NCBI RefSeq assembly: GCF_016616095.2
Contig: NZ_CP067089.2
Coordinates: forward strand, 62,001 to 126,000
DNA from: Breznakiella homolactica
GTDB taxonomy: Bacteria; Spirochaetota; Spirochaetia; Treponematales; Breznakiellaceae
Reading direction: 5' to 3'
DNA: 64,000 bases
The position numbers were made by a program, and so were the translations under genes. Each line of letters begins with the position of its first letter. Position 1 is the stretch's first letter. The notes under the pieces were generated by a model that was not told the origin of the DNA, made no database searches, and saw only the letters and a list, made by a program, of their open reading frames with translations. This document shows positions 44,604 to 55,100 of this stretch, piece after piece.

Positions 44604-44988
44604 GGAAGAACAGCGAATACGGTTTTCCCTGGATCCGTCCAATGGGATTCCGATTTACAGACAGATTATACAGCAGATTGAACACGCGATCCTGTCTGAG
44701 CGGATCACACCCGGGGACAGGCTTCCGACGATCCGGTCTCTGGCGGTGGAATTGAAGATCAATCCCAATACGATTGCCAAGGCCTACGGAGAGCTGGAAA
44801 TCCGGGGCATCCTGGCTACCCAGGTGGGAAGCGGTACGTATGTTTCGGATAAAAAGCCAATCGCCGAAGAAGACGGGCGGAACCGGAGAATCCGGGAGCT
44901 GGCGGGACGGTTCATTCAGGATATGAAGGAGCTCGGAGTGAGTCCCGGGGAAGTAATTAATTTGATAAAAGAATATGAGGAGGGGTAG
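44602..44988 (+). CDS. GntR-family regulator, YtrA subfamily
   Basis: 128 aa from ATG 44602 (a GTG at 44590 is an alternative). The winged helix-turn-helix starts at PIYRQIIQQIEHAILSERIT, with the recognition region PTIRSLAVELKINPNTIAKA; the short C-terminal helical tail (about 80-128) is typical of YtrA regulators of ABC operons. It is the first gene of a seven-gene operon and probably represses it through the dyad overlapping its own start. The slipin gene begins directly after its stop. Confidence 0.92.
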   Translation: MEEQRIRFSLDPSNGIPIYRQIIQQIEHAILSERITPGDRLPTIRSLAVELKINPNTIAKAYGELEIRGILATQVGSGTYVSDKKPIAEEDGRNRRIRELAGRFIQDMKELGVSPGEVINLIKEYEEG

Positions 44989-46089
44989 GTGAAATTTTTT
45001 AACGCCAAACCGGAAAATGATCTGGTGAAGAATAGAAAAAAAGCCCCACGGCAGCGGGATTTCTCACTCAACGCCGTGGGAATAGGCCTCCTGGTCATCT
45101 GCGCCGGGTTTATCATCGCGGTCCGAAGTACCCGGGGGGCCCTGCCGTCCGCCGCGGAATTCGGGATCCTCCTTGGAATACCCGCGGCGGTGGTGTTTCT
45201 TATGGTGTTTTTTCCCCGGTGGAGCGCGGCCATAAAGATATTCATCATTCTCGCCTGTATAGCCGGATTTTTCCGGTTTGCCGGATTCGGGCTGGCCCTG
45301 ATCCTGTCCGCCGCGGCGGTGCTCATCGCGCCGTCAATACAGAAAATGGAAGAATGGGAGCGGGCAATCGTACTCCGGTTCGGCCGCTTCCGCAAAGTAA
45401 AGGGTCCCGGTCTTTTTGTCCTGATCCCTCTGGCGGACCGTGTCGCCTCGGTGGTGGATCTCCGGATCCGGGTAACCGATTTTGCGGCCCAGGAAACGCT
45501 TACCATGGATTCGGTTACCGTTACGGTGGATGCCATCTGTTTCTGGCTTGTATGGGACCCGGAAAAAGCCGTACTCGAGGTTCAGAATTATGAGGACGCG
45601 GTCATCCTTTCCTCCCAGACGGCCCTGCGGAACGCCGTCAGCAGCCACGACCTGACGACCTTTCTTGAACACGGCGATGTTATCGAGAAACAGATCCAGC
45701 ACGACGTGGATAATAAAACCACCGAATGGGGAATCACGGTTCAGCATATCGAAATTACGGATATCCAGATTCCGGAACATCTCCAGGATTCCCTCAGCCG
45801 CCTGGCGCAGGCGGAACGGGAGAAGAAGGGACGGATCCTTCTGGCGGAAGCTGAGATTGAAATCGCCCGCAAGCTTGAAGAAGCGGTGCAGGTATACGCC
45901 AAGAATCAGCCGGCGATGAAACTCAAGGTTCTTTCGATTCTTAATGAGGGCCTTAAGGCCGGCAACTCCATGATGCTGGTTCCCAACTCAATTACCGAGG
46001 AATTAAAGGGCCGGGATATCTTTGGGCTCCAGGCTTTATCGGAGCTGCACCAGGAAAAAAATAAAAAGGAGAAGGAAGAACAGGAGTAA
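44989..46089 (+). CDS. Slipin/stomatin-like SPFH (band 7) protein
   Basis: 366 aa. Hydrophobic N-terminal segments (about 29-47, 57-75 and 83-115) are followed by the SPFH domain (about 118-300), with EEWERAIVLRFGRFRKVKGP at its start and the coiled AQAEREKKGRILLAEAEIEI segment after it; the C-terminus is a charged tail. SPFH proteins form oligomeric membrane scaffolds. The start is GTG 44989, immediately after the gntR stop, with GAGGAGGGG upstream. The N-terminal multi-helix part is longer than in most slipins. Confidence 0.88.
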   Translation: MKFFNAKPENDLVKNRKKAPRQRDFSLNAVGIGLLVICAGFIIAVRSTRGALPSAAEFGILLGIPAAVVFLMVFFPRWSAAIKIFIILACIAGFFRFAGFGLALILSAAAVLIAPSIQKMEEWERAIVLRFGRFRKVKGPGLFVLIPLADRVASVVDLRIRVTDFAAQETLTMDSVTVTVDAICFWLVWDPEKAVLEVQNYEDAVILSSQTALRNAVSSHDLTTFLEHGDVIEKQIQHDVDNKTTEWGITVQHIEITDIQIPEHLQDSLSRLAQAEREKKGRILLAEAEIEIARKLEEAVQVYAKNQPAMKLKVLSILNEGLKAGNSMMLVPNSITEELKGRDIFGLQALSELHQEKNKKEKEEQE

Positions 46090-46114
46090 CCCCTTTATTT
46101 GTTAAACCGGGAAT

Positions 46115-46144
46115 CCGGGTTTACGTCCATGCGAGTAAACCCGG
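46115..46144 (+). other. Intercistronic stem-loop
   Basis: CCGGGTTTAC (46115-46124) pairs perfectly with GTAAACCCGG (46135-46144) around a 10-nt loop. It lies between the slipin gene and the ABC genes. There is no T-run, so it may stabilise or process the message rather than end it. Confidence 0.55.
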
Positions 46145-46172
46145 ATGTCCTTTAAATATACAGGAGGCTATT

Positions 46173-46856
46173 GTGAAAGTCGTCAAAGCCGTGGATGTCG
46201 TAAAGGACTATTCATTGAACGGGATGACGGTACCCGCCCTGCGGGGGGTAAGTCTTGAATTTGAAGGCGGTGAATTTACCGCCGTCGCCGGTCCGTCGGG
46301 GAGCGGCAAATCCACTTTTCTTCATCTGATCGGCTGTCTGGACACCCTGACATCGGGAACCATCAGTATGGGCGGATCCGATCTGGCATCCCTTTCGAAA
46401 AAACAGCTCGCCCTGATCCGGCGGCACAACATCGGTTTTATTTTTCAGGCATACAATCTCATTCCGGTGCTCACGGTGATGGAGAATGTTTCCTTCCCGC
46501 TGACCCTTCTTGGGGTCGATAAGAATGAAGCCCGGGACCGGGCCCGGCTGGCCCTGCACGATGTGGGGCTGGACAGCATGGAGAACCGCCGTCCCAAGGA
46601 AATGTCCGGGGGGCAGCAGCAGCGGGTCGCCATTGCCCGGGCTCTGGTGAAGCATCCCGCCATCATTCTCGCGGACGAACCCACGGCGAACCTTGACTCA
46701 AAAACCGGCCGGGAGATCCTTGAGCTTATGGTACAGCTCAACCAAAGCGAAAAGACAACCTTTATCTTCTCAACCCATGACCAGATGGTGATGGACTACG
46801 CCCGCAGGGTCATAATGCTTCGGGACGGGCAGGTTGAATCGGAGACAAAGCGGTGA
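46173..46856 (+). CDS. ABC transporter ATPase, LolD/MacB type
   Basis: 227 aa: Walker A GPSGSGKST at about 40, signature MSGGQQQRVAIARAL, Walker B IILADEPTANLDSKTG, H-loop STHDQMV. Members power FtsX-type permeases that lift lipoproteins or other amphiphiles from the inner membrane. The start is GTG 46173 with AGGAGG upstream. Its stop overlaps the start of the first permease. Confidence 0.93.
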   Translation: MKVVKAVDVVKDYSLNGMTVPALRGVSLEFEGGEFTAVAGPSGSGKSTFLHLIGCLDTLTSGTISMGGSDLASLSKKQLALIRRHNIGFIFQAYNLIPVLTVMENVSFPLTLLGVDKNEARDRARLALHDVGLDSMENRRPKEMSGGQQQRVAIARALVKHPAIILADEPTANLDSKTGREILELMVQLNQSEKTTFIFSTHDQMVMDYARRVIMLRDGQVESETKR

Positions 46857-48601
46857 TGAACAATACTTTTTCTGCCTTGGCGGGTATGGCTTACCGCAAT
46901 CTTGCCCGGCACCGGGTAAAAACGGTCATCACCACCATTGCCGTGGCCGTGAGTGTCTGTCTGTATATCTTTGTTGACGCCTGGCTTCTGGGAATTAACC
47001 TCGATTCCGAACGGAATATTGTTATTTATGAAATCGGCGCGGCAAAACTCCAGACCCGTCTTTACTTTGAAAAAAAAGACGATTACCCGATGTATGAGAA
47101 TTTCGCTTCCTGGGAACCCTATGCGGTAGCGCTCGGCGAAGCGGGATACGATACGGCGCCGCGGTTCGTTTTTACCGGAACCGTGTTTTCCGCTGCCGGA
47201 TCGGCGCCCATGGAATTCAACGCGGTGGATCCCGGGGCCGAGGGCCGGCTGCTCAGGTACAGCGGCTATATGGAGTCGGGCCGCTATATTAACCCCGGGG
47301 CTTTTGAAATCGCCCTGGGCAGCATGGCGGCGGAAAAACTAAAAGTCGGAATACCCCAGCGGCCGACACAATTTGAACTTGAAGGAGACATCCTCGGATA
47401 CGCGCGGAACAACGGTGAGGAGGAATTTATCCGGAACCTCTATGAACCGGCGTCATCCCGGAAATCAGGCGGGGTCTCCCTGTTTTCGGCACCGGATGAT
47501 TACGCCGGCCGGAACGGCAACCAGCGGCTGGTGCTTAAGGAAGATATTTCCCGGGCCGATCTCGAACGGTTCTGGGAGATCCTCGATGCCGGCGGCCGGA
47601 TGGACATCAAGATCTCAACGGTCATAGATTTGAAGGCCGCCCCCGATACCATCCGGAAAGAACGGTTCGACGAGGATCTCTGCCCGAAGCTGTCTGAGGC
47701 CGAACAGACTCTGGTTCTTTCGGCGTACGGCATCGATCCCATCACGGGAGATTATTATCTTGTCACCGATGATGAGGTTCTTCTCGGGGATATACTCAAC
47801 GCCATGGTACGGGTCGATTACTCCGGCGCCCTGCGGCACGTAAACCAGCTTATAGACATTAAGGTCGTGGGGATCATAAATTCCCCGAACCCCAAAACAA
47901 ATGCCAATGTCGGATACCTCCCGCTGGATGTACTCCAGGATGAAGCCGGCCTGATGCTGGACGGCCATATCACGGAGCTGCTCATCCGGTCTAAAAAAGC
48001 CAGGGATACGGCGCTTCCGGGTAAGTCCGAGTCTCCCGGGGTAATTCTCGCGTCATTGGAATCGGGGCTGGCCGCCCGAAATTTATCGCTGCCGCGGGAC
48101 CTTGGTGTTTTCGGGTGGCGGGAATACGCCGCTGATTATCTCGCGGTTTCATCCGCGGACAGTGTATCAACGAAAATAATTATTGCCATGCTCTTTGTCC
48201 TTTCCTTCATAGGCATCGCCAACACAATGCTCATGGCTATCCTGGAACGGACGAAGGAAATCGGCATGATGCGCGCCCTGGGTATGACCGACGGTGATCT
48301 CGTTATCGCGTACATGCTCGAAGCGGGCATGATCGGCTTTATCGGTTCAGTCCTGGGGGTTACCGCGGGCTGCCTCATCAACATTCCCATGGTTGCGTAC
48401 GGCATTGATTTTTCATCCATGGCCCAGGCTATCGGCGGCGATTTCGGATACCGGATCACATCGTACTTCCGGTCCGCCTGGAATATCAGGACCATCATTG
48501 GAACGGGCATCATCGCTACGGTACTGTCCGCCGCTATGGCTTATTTCCCGACCCGGCGCGCGATACGGATGCCGGTTTCCGAAAGCCTGCGCTTTGAATA
48601 G
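46853..48601 (+). CDS. FtsX-type ABC permease 1 (LolC/E-like)
   Basis: 582 aa: an N-terminal membrane helix (about 20-45), a large extracytoplasmic domain (about 46-430), and three C-terminal helices forming the FtsX domain (about 440-575, FVLSFIGIANTMLMAILERT, KEIGMMRALGM). The start is GTG 46853 or ATG 46856. The periplasmic domain, at nearly 400 residues, is larger than in E. coli LolC. Followed by a second permease, so the complex is probably heteromeric. Confidence 0.9.
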   Translation: MMNNTFSALAGMAYRNLARHRVKTVITTIAVAVSVCLYIFVDAWLLGINLDSERNIVIYEIGAAKLQTRLYFEKKDDYPMYENFASWEPYAVALGEAGYDTAPRFVFTGTVFSAAGSAPMEFNAVDPGAEGRLLRYSGYMESGRYINPGAFEIALGSMAAEKLKVGIPQRPTQFELEGDILGYARNNGEEEFIRNLYEPASSRKSGGVSLFSAPDDYAGRNGNQRLVLKEDISRADLERFWEILDAGGRMDIKISTVIDLKAAPDTIRKERFDEDLCPKLSEAEQTLVLSAYGIDPITGDYYLVTDDEVLLGDILNAMVRVDYSGALRHVNQLIDIKVVGIINSPNPKTNANVGYLPLDVLQDEAGLMLDGHITELLIRSKKARDTALPGKSESPGVILASLESGLAARNLSLPRDLGVFGWREYAADYLAVSSADSVSTKIIIAMLFVLSFIGIANTMLMAILERTKEIGMMRALGMTDGDLVIAYMLEAGMIGFIGSVLGVTAGCLINIPMVAYGIDFSSMAQAIGGDFGYRITSYFRSAWNIRTIIGTGIIATVLSAAMAYFPTRRAIRMPVSESLRFE

Positions 48602-48610
48602 GACTTTCTT

Positions 48611-49885
48611 ATGGAACAGACAATGAAAAAACAGGGCGGTTTTTTTACCCTGGTGACCATAGCGTACCGGAATATCTGGCGGAACATGCGGCGGACCATA
48701 CTCTGTATTGTGGCGGTGGCCATCGCGGTTTTCTTCAACATATATATGCAGTCATGGATACTCGGCATGAGTGACAATATAGAGGATGTGGTCAGGGTTT
48801 TCGATACCGGTCATGTCAATGTAGTGTCCGCGGCGTTTGAGGATGAACGGGAATATTACCCGGTCCAGTATCCGGCGGCGGAGGGCTGGAACCTTGAAGA
48901 TCTCATTAGCACCATCGAAGCCATGCCCGGGGTATCCGCAGTGCTTCCGCGGATTACGGCCTATGCGACCCTGTCCGACAGTGTGGTTAAACACGCCCTC
49001 CTATGGGGGCTCGATATCGGGCGGGAAATGGCCCTTAACGATTTTAACCTCTCGGAACGGAGCGACGGCCTCATCGAAGGCCGGTATCCCCAGGCCGGCA
49101 GCAATGAATGCGCTATCGGAACCTATATGGCGAAAAAAGCCGGGCTCCGTATCGGCGACCGGATTCCCCTTAAGGTTGTATCGGCGCAGTTCTCCGATAA
49201 GTACTGGAGTCCCGTGATCACCGGTATTTTCGAATTTGAATACCGGAAATACGACGAGGAGGCGATCCTTGTATCCTTCGACAGGCTCCAGCGTCTTCTG
49301 GTTCTGAACGATCAGGCTCAGCAGCTTTTTATCTACGCGGACAGTGAAAAAGAAACCCGGGCTGTCGCGGATGACGTCCGGAGCCTCCTGGGTGACGGGA
49401 ATATTGTCAGGGAATGGGAGGACAATTACTGGGTTGTGATGATGCGCCAGAGTATGGTCATCTTCTCGGTGATTTACCTTGTTTTCCAGATCGTGGCCAG
49501 CTTTCTGATCGTAAATACCGTGGTCATGATTATCCATGAGCGTATAAAGGAAATAGGCATGATGGGATCCCTGGGCATGGTCAGACGGGAAATCGTGATG
49601 GTCTTTTTCTTTGAGGCTGTATTCCTCAGCGTGATCGGATCGCTGGCGGGCTGTGTGATCGGCGGCGCCGCATCATGGTTGGGGTCGCTCTTTCCCATTG
49701 ATATGAATATGTTTACCGGCGGCGGTCTTAAGGAGTTTCCCATGTCCGGCACACTGTTCCTTCGGTTCTCTCCGGCGGTACTGCTGGAAGGATTTATTTT
49801 CGGTGTCGTAATAGCTTCAATCTGTACGCTCCTTCCGTCGCTGAAGAGCGCGTTCATCGAGCCGGTTGAGGCCTTGCGGAGATGA
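48611..49885 (+). CDS. FtsX-type ABC permease 2 (LolC/E-like)
   Basis: 424 aa with an N-terminal helix (about 25-45), a periplasmic domain of about 220 residues and a C-terminal FtsX domain (FQIVASFLIVNTVVMIIHER, KEIGMMGSLGMVRREI). It has the same layout as the preceding permease with a shorter extracytoplasmic part. The LolA-like gene begins close to its stop. Confidence 0.9.
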   Translation: MEQTMKKQGGFFTLVTIAYRNIWRNMRRTILCIVAVAIAVFFNIYMQSWILGMSDNIEDVVRVFDTGHVNVVSAAFEDEREYYPVQYPAAEGWNLEDLISTIEAMPGVSAVLPRITAYATLSDSVVKHALLWGLDIGREMALNDFNLSERSDGLIEGRYPQAGSNECAIGTYMAKKAGLRIGDRIPLKVVSAQFSDKYWSPVITGIFEFEYRKYDEEAILVSFDRLQRLLVLNDQAQQLFIYADSEKETRAVADDVRSLLGDGNIVREWEDNYWVVMMRQSMVIFSVIYLVFQIVASFLIVNTVVMIIHERIKEIGMMGSLGMVRREIVMVFFFEAVFLSVIGSLAGCVIGGAASWLGSLFPIDMNMFTGGGLKEFPMSGTLFLRFSPAVLLEGFIFGVVIASICTLLPSLKSAFIEPVEALRR

Positions 49886-49896
49886 GGATAATAAAA

Positions 49897-50646
49897 ATGA
49901 AAAAATTAACGTTCCTGGCAATCCTGCTGGCGGTATCCGTAATAATGGTGCTGCCGGTAAAAGCCCAGAACCAGTCGGCTCTGGATATATTGAAAAAAGT
50001 GGATGACAACGAAGTGTACGATACCATCCGCTACGAAGGGGAAATGATCATCGACTACCAGAATCGGCGGTATGTAAAGACCATGACCGCTTCGGCCAAG
50101 GGCAATTCCGACAGCTTTGTGGAATTTACCAACCCAGAGGACCGGGGAACCAAGTACCTCAAGAAGGGCAGCCGGCTGTACGTGTATTCCCCGGACAACG
50201 AAGAGGTAATGCTCATTTCCGGCCACATGCTCAAAGAGTCCATGATGGGATCGGATCTTTCCTATGAGGATACCATCGACAACGAGAAGCTGTCCGTGCG
50301 CTACGATCCGGTGATCGCCGGCAGCGAAACCTACGGCGGCCGGGAAGCCTGGATTCTCGACCTGACCGCGAAGAAGCGGACCGAAAGCTACCCGAAACAA
50401 CGGCTCTGGGTCGATAAGGAAAATTACGATCTTCTGCATTACGAACTGTTCGCATTATCCGGGGCCAAGCTCAAGGAATACACCCTGATCCGGGCGGAAA
50501 CCTTCGGAACACGGCGGTTCCCGGTGGAATCGGAGATGCGGGATCTGCTCCGCAAGGGAAGCAAAACGACATTCGTCCTGCATACCATTGTACTGGACGA
50601 ACCCATTTCCGATTCCGTATTCAGCATGAGGAATTTGGAACGATGA
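49897..50646 (+). CDS. LolA-like outer-membrane lipoprotein-sorting protein
   Basis: 249 aa from the ATG at 49897 (GAGGA about 9 nt before); an ATG at 49882 gives five more residues. A signal peptide (about 1-24, ending LPVKAQ) is followed by a LolA/LolB-type barrel: FVEFTNPEDRGTKYLKKGSR, YSPDNEEVMLISGHMLKESM and PKQRLWVDKENYDLLHYELF. It would carry lipid-modified cargo across the periplasm from the permeases encoded before it. Its last bases overlap the next gene. Confidence 0.85.
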   Translation: MKKLTFLAILLAVSVIMVLPVKAQNQSALDILKKVDDNEVYDTIRYEGEMIIDYQNRRYVKTMTASAKGNSDSFVEFTNPEDRGTKYLKKGSRLYVYSPDNEEVMLISGHMLKESMMGSDLSYEDTIDNEKLSVRYDPVIAGSETYGGREAWILDLTAKKRTESYPKQRLWVDKENYDLLHYELFALSGAKLKEYTLIRAETFGTRRFPVESEMRDLLRKGSKTTFVLHTIVLDEPISDSVFSMRNLER

Positions 50647-51815
50647 AACAGAAGTGTTCCGCCGCGGTTTTTTTCCTCGCCGCGGTGATGGGTGTGATTT
50701 TTCCGGCATCCCTGCCGGCTGAAGGGCCGGTTATTTCCGGAATCCTGGATACCAAAGTCAGTTTTTCCGCCGGGGCGGGGGAGATGCCGGATTTTTCCTA
50801 CGGAATCGAGGAGTACGCCAATCTCAGAATGCGGAGTACCGTAGGTGACCGGGGAACGATTTACGCCGCCTTCAACCTTATCGCGGCTGCCGGGGCAGGG
50901 GCCTTTACCGCTTCGCTGACTCCGGAGGGGAGTGCCGGCTCCGGCGCTTCCGCGCTCGTTACGGGGGATAATTACTCCGCGGCCCTGGATCTGGAACGGC
51001 TGTATTTCCGGGTGAACAGCGATTTTCTTGATGTTGAAGCGGGGCTGATGCGTCTCGCCTTCGGGTACGGTCAGGTCTGGAGGCCTTCGGATTTTCTCAA
51101 CCCCCGCAATCCTTTGTTTCCCGATCTGCGCCCCCGGGCGGTGCTGGGCGGTACCGTGGCGGTATACCCGTCGGAAACCATGAAAATCCAGGGATTCGGC
51201 GCCGCTCCCAGGAATTCGCTCAATCTCCACGGCAGCGGAGCTGTGGCCGGCGCCGCGGGGGATATGCACTGGGAACGGCTCAGTATGCAGGCCCTGTACG
51301 CCTATGAGTCTCCCCGGGAGGAAACTCCCCTGGGACTGCACCGGGGCGGGCTGTCCCTCAAGGCCGAGCTGGAACTTGGTTTTATCCTTGACCTTATGTA
51401 CCTGTACAACCACGATACAGAACCGGGAATCCGGGGCCTTTCGGCCAGCGCGGGGTTCGACTATTCATTTTATGACGGACGTTTCTATGTTCTGGCGGAA
51501 TATTTGTACAGTGGTGCGGAATCGGTCACATCCGGTGAGTTTTCCAACCGGAATTATATTTACGGGATGGTCCTCTACCGGTTTACCGATTACACCAATC
51601 TCAGTCTTGCCTGTATGGCCAGTATTGACGATGTCTCGTTTTCCCCGGTGGTGACCCTGGAACACGATCTGTTCCAGGGAATGACCCTGAGCCTTACCGG
51701 CAGGGTTCCCCTGGACCGTGATCTTTTTTCCGGTGACGGCAATCACGGTGAACTGGGGCCGGACAATTCCGGTACCCGGCTGCTGGTCAGCGCTGCGGTA
51801 CGGTTCCGCTTTTAA
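50643..51815 (+). CDS. Predicted outer-membrane beta-barrel protein
   Basis: 390 aa with a signal peptide (about 1-27), alternating amphipathic strands, many Tyr/Gly residues (SYGIEEYANLRMRSTVGDRG, FDYSFYDGRFYVLAEYLYSG) and a C-terminal aromatic strand ending VRFRF, the usual outer-membrane insertion signal. Last gene of the operon, overlapping the LolA-like gene by 4 nt. It may be the outer-membrane end of the same route or its cargo; function is inferred from position. Confidence 0.75.
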   Translation: MKQKCSAAVFFLAAVMGVIFPASLPAEGPVISGILDTKVSFSAGAGEMPDFSYGIEEYANLRMRSTVGDRGTIYAAFNLIAAAGAGAFTASLTPEGSAGSGASALVTGDNYSAALDLERLYFRVNSDFLDVEAGLMRLAFGYGQVWRPSDFLNPRNPLFPDLRPRAVLGGTVAVYPSETMKIQGFGAAPRNSLNLHGSGAVAGAAGDMHWERLSMQALYAYESPREETPLGLHRGGLSLKAELELGFILDLMYLYNHDTEPGIRGLSASAGFDYSFYDGRFYVLAEYLYSGAESVTSGEFSNRNYIYGMVLYRFTDYTNLSLACMASIDDVSFSPVVTLEHDLFQGMTLSLTGRVPLDRDLFSGDGNHGELGPDNSGTRLLVSAAVRFRF

Positions 51816-51845
51816 ACCGCGGCATTGGCCAGCAGTGCCGTCTCC

Positions 51846-51878
51846 CAAAAACAAAGGGCGCCCCGGGGGCGCCCTTTG
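51846..51878 (-). terminator. Terminator of the minus-strand efflux operon
   Basis: A 13-bp stem (51852-51864 with 51866-51878; CAAAGGGCGCCCC arm) with a tight loop. On the minus strand it is followed by TTTTT; the plus strand has no T-run. It lies between convergent operons and may act on both. Confidence 0.8.
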
Positions 51879-51886
51879 CCGCTGAC

Positions 51887-52171
51887 TTATCCTTCAGCGG
51901 GTACAAAAAACAGTTTTATTCCTTCATCGGGGAACTGCTGCTTTACCTGGGCTATGGCTTCTGCCGCCTTCGCCTCATCCTGGTCCTGGATGTAGCTGAT
52001 GATCATAAAGTTTTCTTCCGGCCAGGTGGCGCTTCCGAGACGATAGTCTCTTTTTCCCCGTCCGTGGACCACCGGGAGCAGGGTGTAGTAAAAATCCGTA
52101 ATGCTTTCCTCAAGCCCGGTGATAATTTCGTCCTGCACCGAACGGTTGGCGAACAATTCAAGCCGTTTCAT
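51887..52171 (-). CDS. PG0541-like (PII-like) transporter-associated protein
   Basis: 94 aa from the ATG at 52171, which has GGAGGAGG before it. It begins MKRLELFANRSVQDEIITGL and has the small alpha/beta ferredoxin-like pattern of PII-related proteins. Family members are found next to RND exporters and may sense a metabolite for them. It starts 1 nt after the RND gene stop. The mechanism is unknown. Confidence 0.82.
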   Translation of the reverse strand: MKRLELFANRSVQDEIITGLEESITDFYYTLLPVVHGRGKRDYRLGSATWPEENFMIISYIQDQDEAKAAEAIAQVKQQFPDEGIKLFFVPAEG

Positions 52172-52172
52172 A

Positions 52173-55100
52173 TTATACCTCCTCCACAGTCTCAGGTGAT
52201 GCCGCAATTGCCGCGGGAGCCCGTTTCTTCTCTTCTTTCCTCTTCTTTCCCCGGTGCTCATTGATATAGGAATACATAACGGGAATGAAGAAGAGCGTGA
52301 TAAAGGTCGATGACGTCAGTCCGCCGATTACCGTAAGACCGATAGGCTGTATCATCATGGATGATTCACCGGGGAAGAATGCCATGGGAACCATACCGAG
52401 AATGGTCGTCAGCGTAGTCATAAGTACCGGGCGGAGCCGGGATTCACCGGCATCGAGGCACGCCTGTTTGACCGGAACGCCGCGGCCTACCAGAAGGTTT
52501 GTATAGTCCACAAGAACGATACCATTGTTTACTACTATACCAACCAGCATGACGAGGCCGACCATGGTAAAGGTGTTCAGGGTCTGTCCGGTGATCAGAT
52601 AGATTCCGATAACACCGATCAGCATAAGCGGAATGGTACAGAGGTTGATGATCGGGTCCTTGAACGACTCGTACTGTCCTGCCATGACCCCGAATACCAG
52701 CAGTATGGCGAGGGTTATAATCAGGATGAAGGTTTCAATCATATCCGTGATTTCACTCTGCTGTCCTTCATAGCTGACGGTAACGCCCGTGGGGGCCACA
52801 AAGTTTTCCGCCAGAACATCCTTTACTTTATTTTCGGTTGTATCCGTACGGTAGCCTTCAAGCACGTTTCCGGTGATATGGATAACCCGTGATTGGTTTT
52901 CCCGGTTAATCGTGACAGGCCCAAGACCCCGTTCCAGGGTGGCGAAATTCGCCAGGGGAACAAGCTGTCCCGAGTTGGATGATACGAAAATCCTGTCCAG
53001 ATCGGGAAGTTTTTTCCGGTCCTCTTCCTGGAGCATAAGCATTACCGAATACTCATCCCCGCTGGAGCGGAAAGTCGTAGCTTCAATGCCGTTCATGGAT
53101 GCGTAGATTTCGGTGGCGATGCTGCTGATGTTGAGGCCCATGTTGTACGCCCGGTTCCGGTCAATCACCACTTCTACCTGGGGAAGCCCCTCGGTGGTAT
53201 CAATGGTTACCTCACCCAGTTCCGGGACATTGTCTCCGATTAATTCCGAAATTTCCTTGGCCGCTGCGAGGCCGACATCGATATCATCTACCCTGAGGGC
53301 AATATCGATATCCGATCCCCCCGCCATCTGCCGGGCCATACCTTCGCTGAAGCTTAATGATGCGTTGGGGAAATCCCTGAAATGTGCCCTGAGTTTTTCC
53401 ATAACCTCAGTGCTGGTATCCGCCCCGGCCTCATTTATATTCAAGGTTACCGTCAGATCCCCCTTGTGGGTGCTTGATCCGATGGACATGGAGCTTCCGG
53501 TGCTTCCGGCGTTTACGGTGATGTTCTTTATACCGTTGATCTCATCCATGGCGAATTCCTGAAGCTGGAGCATTACCGCCAGGGTTTCCTCGTACCTGGT
53601 TCCCAGGGGAAGTTCCACATTCAGGGTTACTGAATCCTCATTCATGGGCGGAATCATGACAATGGGCATCTTGGTCATAGCCAGTACGCTGCCGATGAAC
53701 GCGGCCACAACAATAACCATGGTTGCGAAACGGTGGTTGATAGCCCCCGACAGAAGCCTGCGGTATCCGCGGCCCATAGCGCTGATAGCTCCCGCCACAG
53801 CGTCATCTATGGTGCGGAGAACCTTATTCTTGAGGGGTTTCTGTACCCGGGTATCTATCGGAAGATATTTGCTTGCCAGTACCGGTACCAGGAAGATGGC
53901 CACCACAAGGCTTGATATAAGCGCGATGGCGACGGTAAATATCATTCCCTCAAAGAGTTCCCCAATCATACTGAGGCGGCTTTTGAACAGCAAAATCGGA
54001 ATAAAGACACAAATGGTTGTCAAAGTGGACGATATAATAGAAGACATTACTTCCTGGCTTCCCAGGACTGCGGCGATGGATGGTTTTGCCCCGCGTTCGC
54101 GGAACTTGAAAATATTATCAAGAATAACAATGGACGAGTCCACTATCATACCGATCCCGAGGATGAGTCCCGTAAGGGTCATCATGTTCAGGGTTATCCC
54201 CATGAGGTTCATTATCAGAAGCGTTACAAGAATCGAGAAGGGGATAGAGATACCGATGATGACCGTACTCTTGATGTTCCGCAGGAAGATGAAAAGGATG
54301 ATCACCGCCAGAACGAAACCGGTCAGGGCTGAACTGATAAGCTCATCGATCATATCCCTGATCTGTTCGGTGCCGTCGTAAATAATTTCTAATGTAATAT
54401 CCGCCGGCATATCCGCGGCCAGTTCATCCAGACGGGTATATACCCGGTCGGCGATGGCCACCGAATTGGTGCCGCTCTGCTTGGTTACCGATACGTATAC
54501 ACCGCTTTCACCGTTGATAAAAACCGTTGATTCCTCATCCTCATAGCCCATGGCAACGGTGCCGATATCCTGGAGACGGATGTCGGCGCCGTTCTTCCGG
54601 GAAACCACGGTTTCCGCGATGTCCTGGATGGACGCGTACTCACCGGTGGTACGGATGGAATAGTTTTTGGACCCGTCCACGATGGTGCCCGCCCCGAGTT
54701 CAAGGTTCTGGGCCGCGAGGACCTGGGTAATACCCGTAATGGTAAGTCCGTACGCCTCAAGACGGTTCTGGGAGAGTTCCACCTTGACAATTTCGGACTG
54801 GCCGCCGCGGACACTGGTAGACGCAACTCCGTTAACCTGTTCCAGACGATCCTGGATCATGTCCTCGGCAATGGTCCGCAGTTCATTCTGGGTCCGGTTT
54901 CCCCGGATAGCGACATTCATGATGGGCATGGAGGACATGTCAAACTGTATGACCGTCGGGTTTTCCACGTCATCGGGAAGCGCCCGTTTTACACGGTCAA
55001 GCTTATCCCGGACGTCGCTTATTTTTAGGTCCAGGTCCGTACCGTAATCAAATTCCATGATCACCAGACTTATATGCTCCGACGAAATACTGGTCATATT

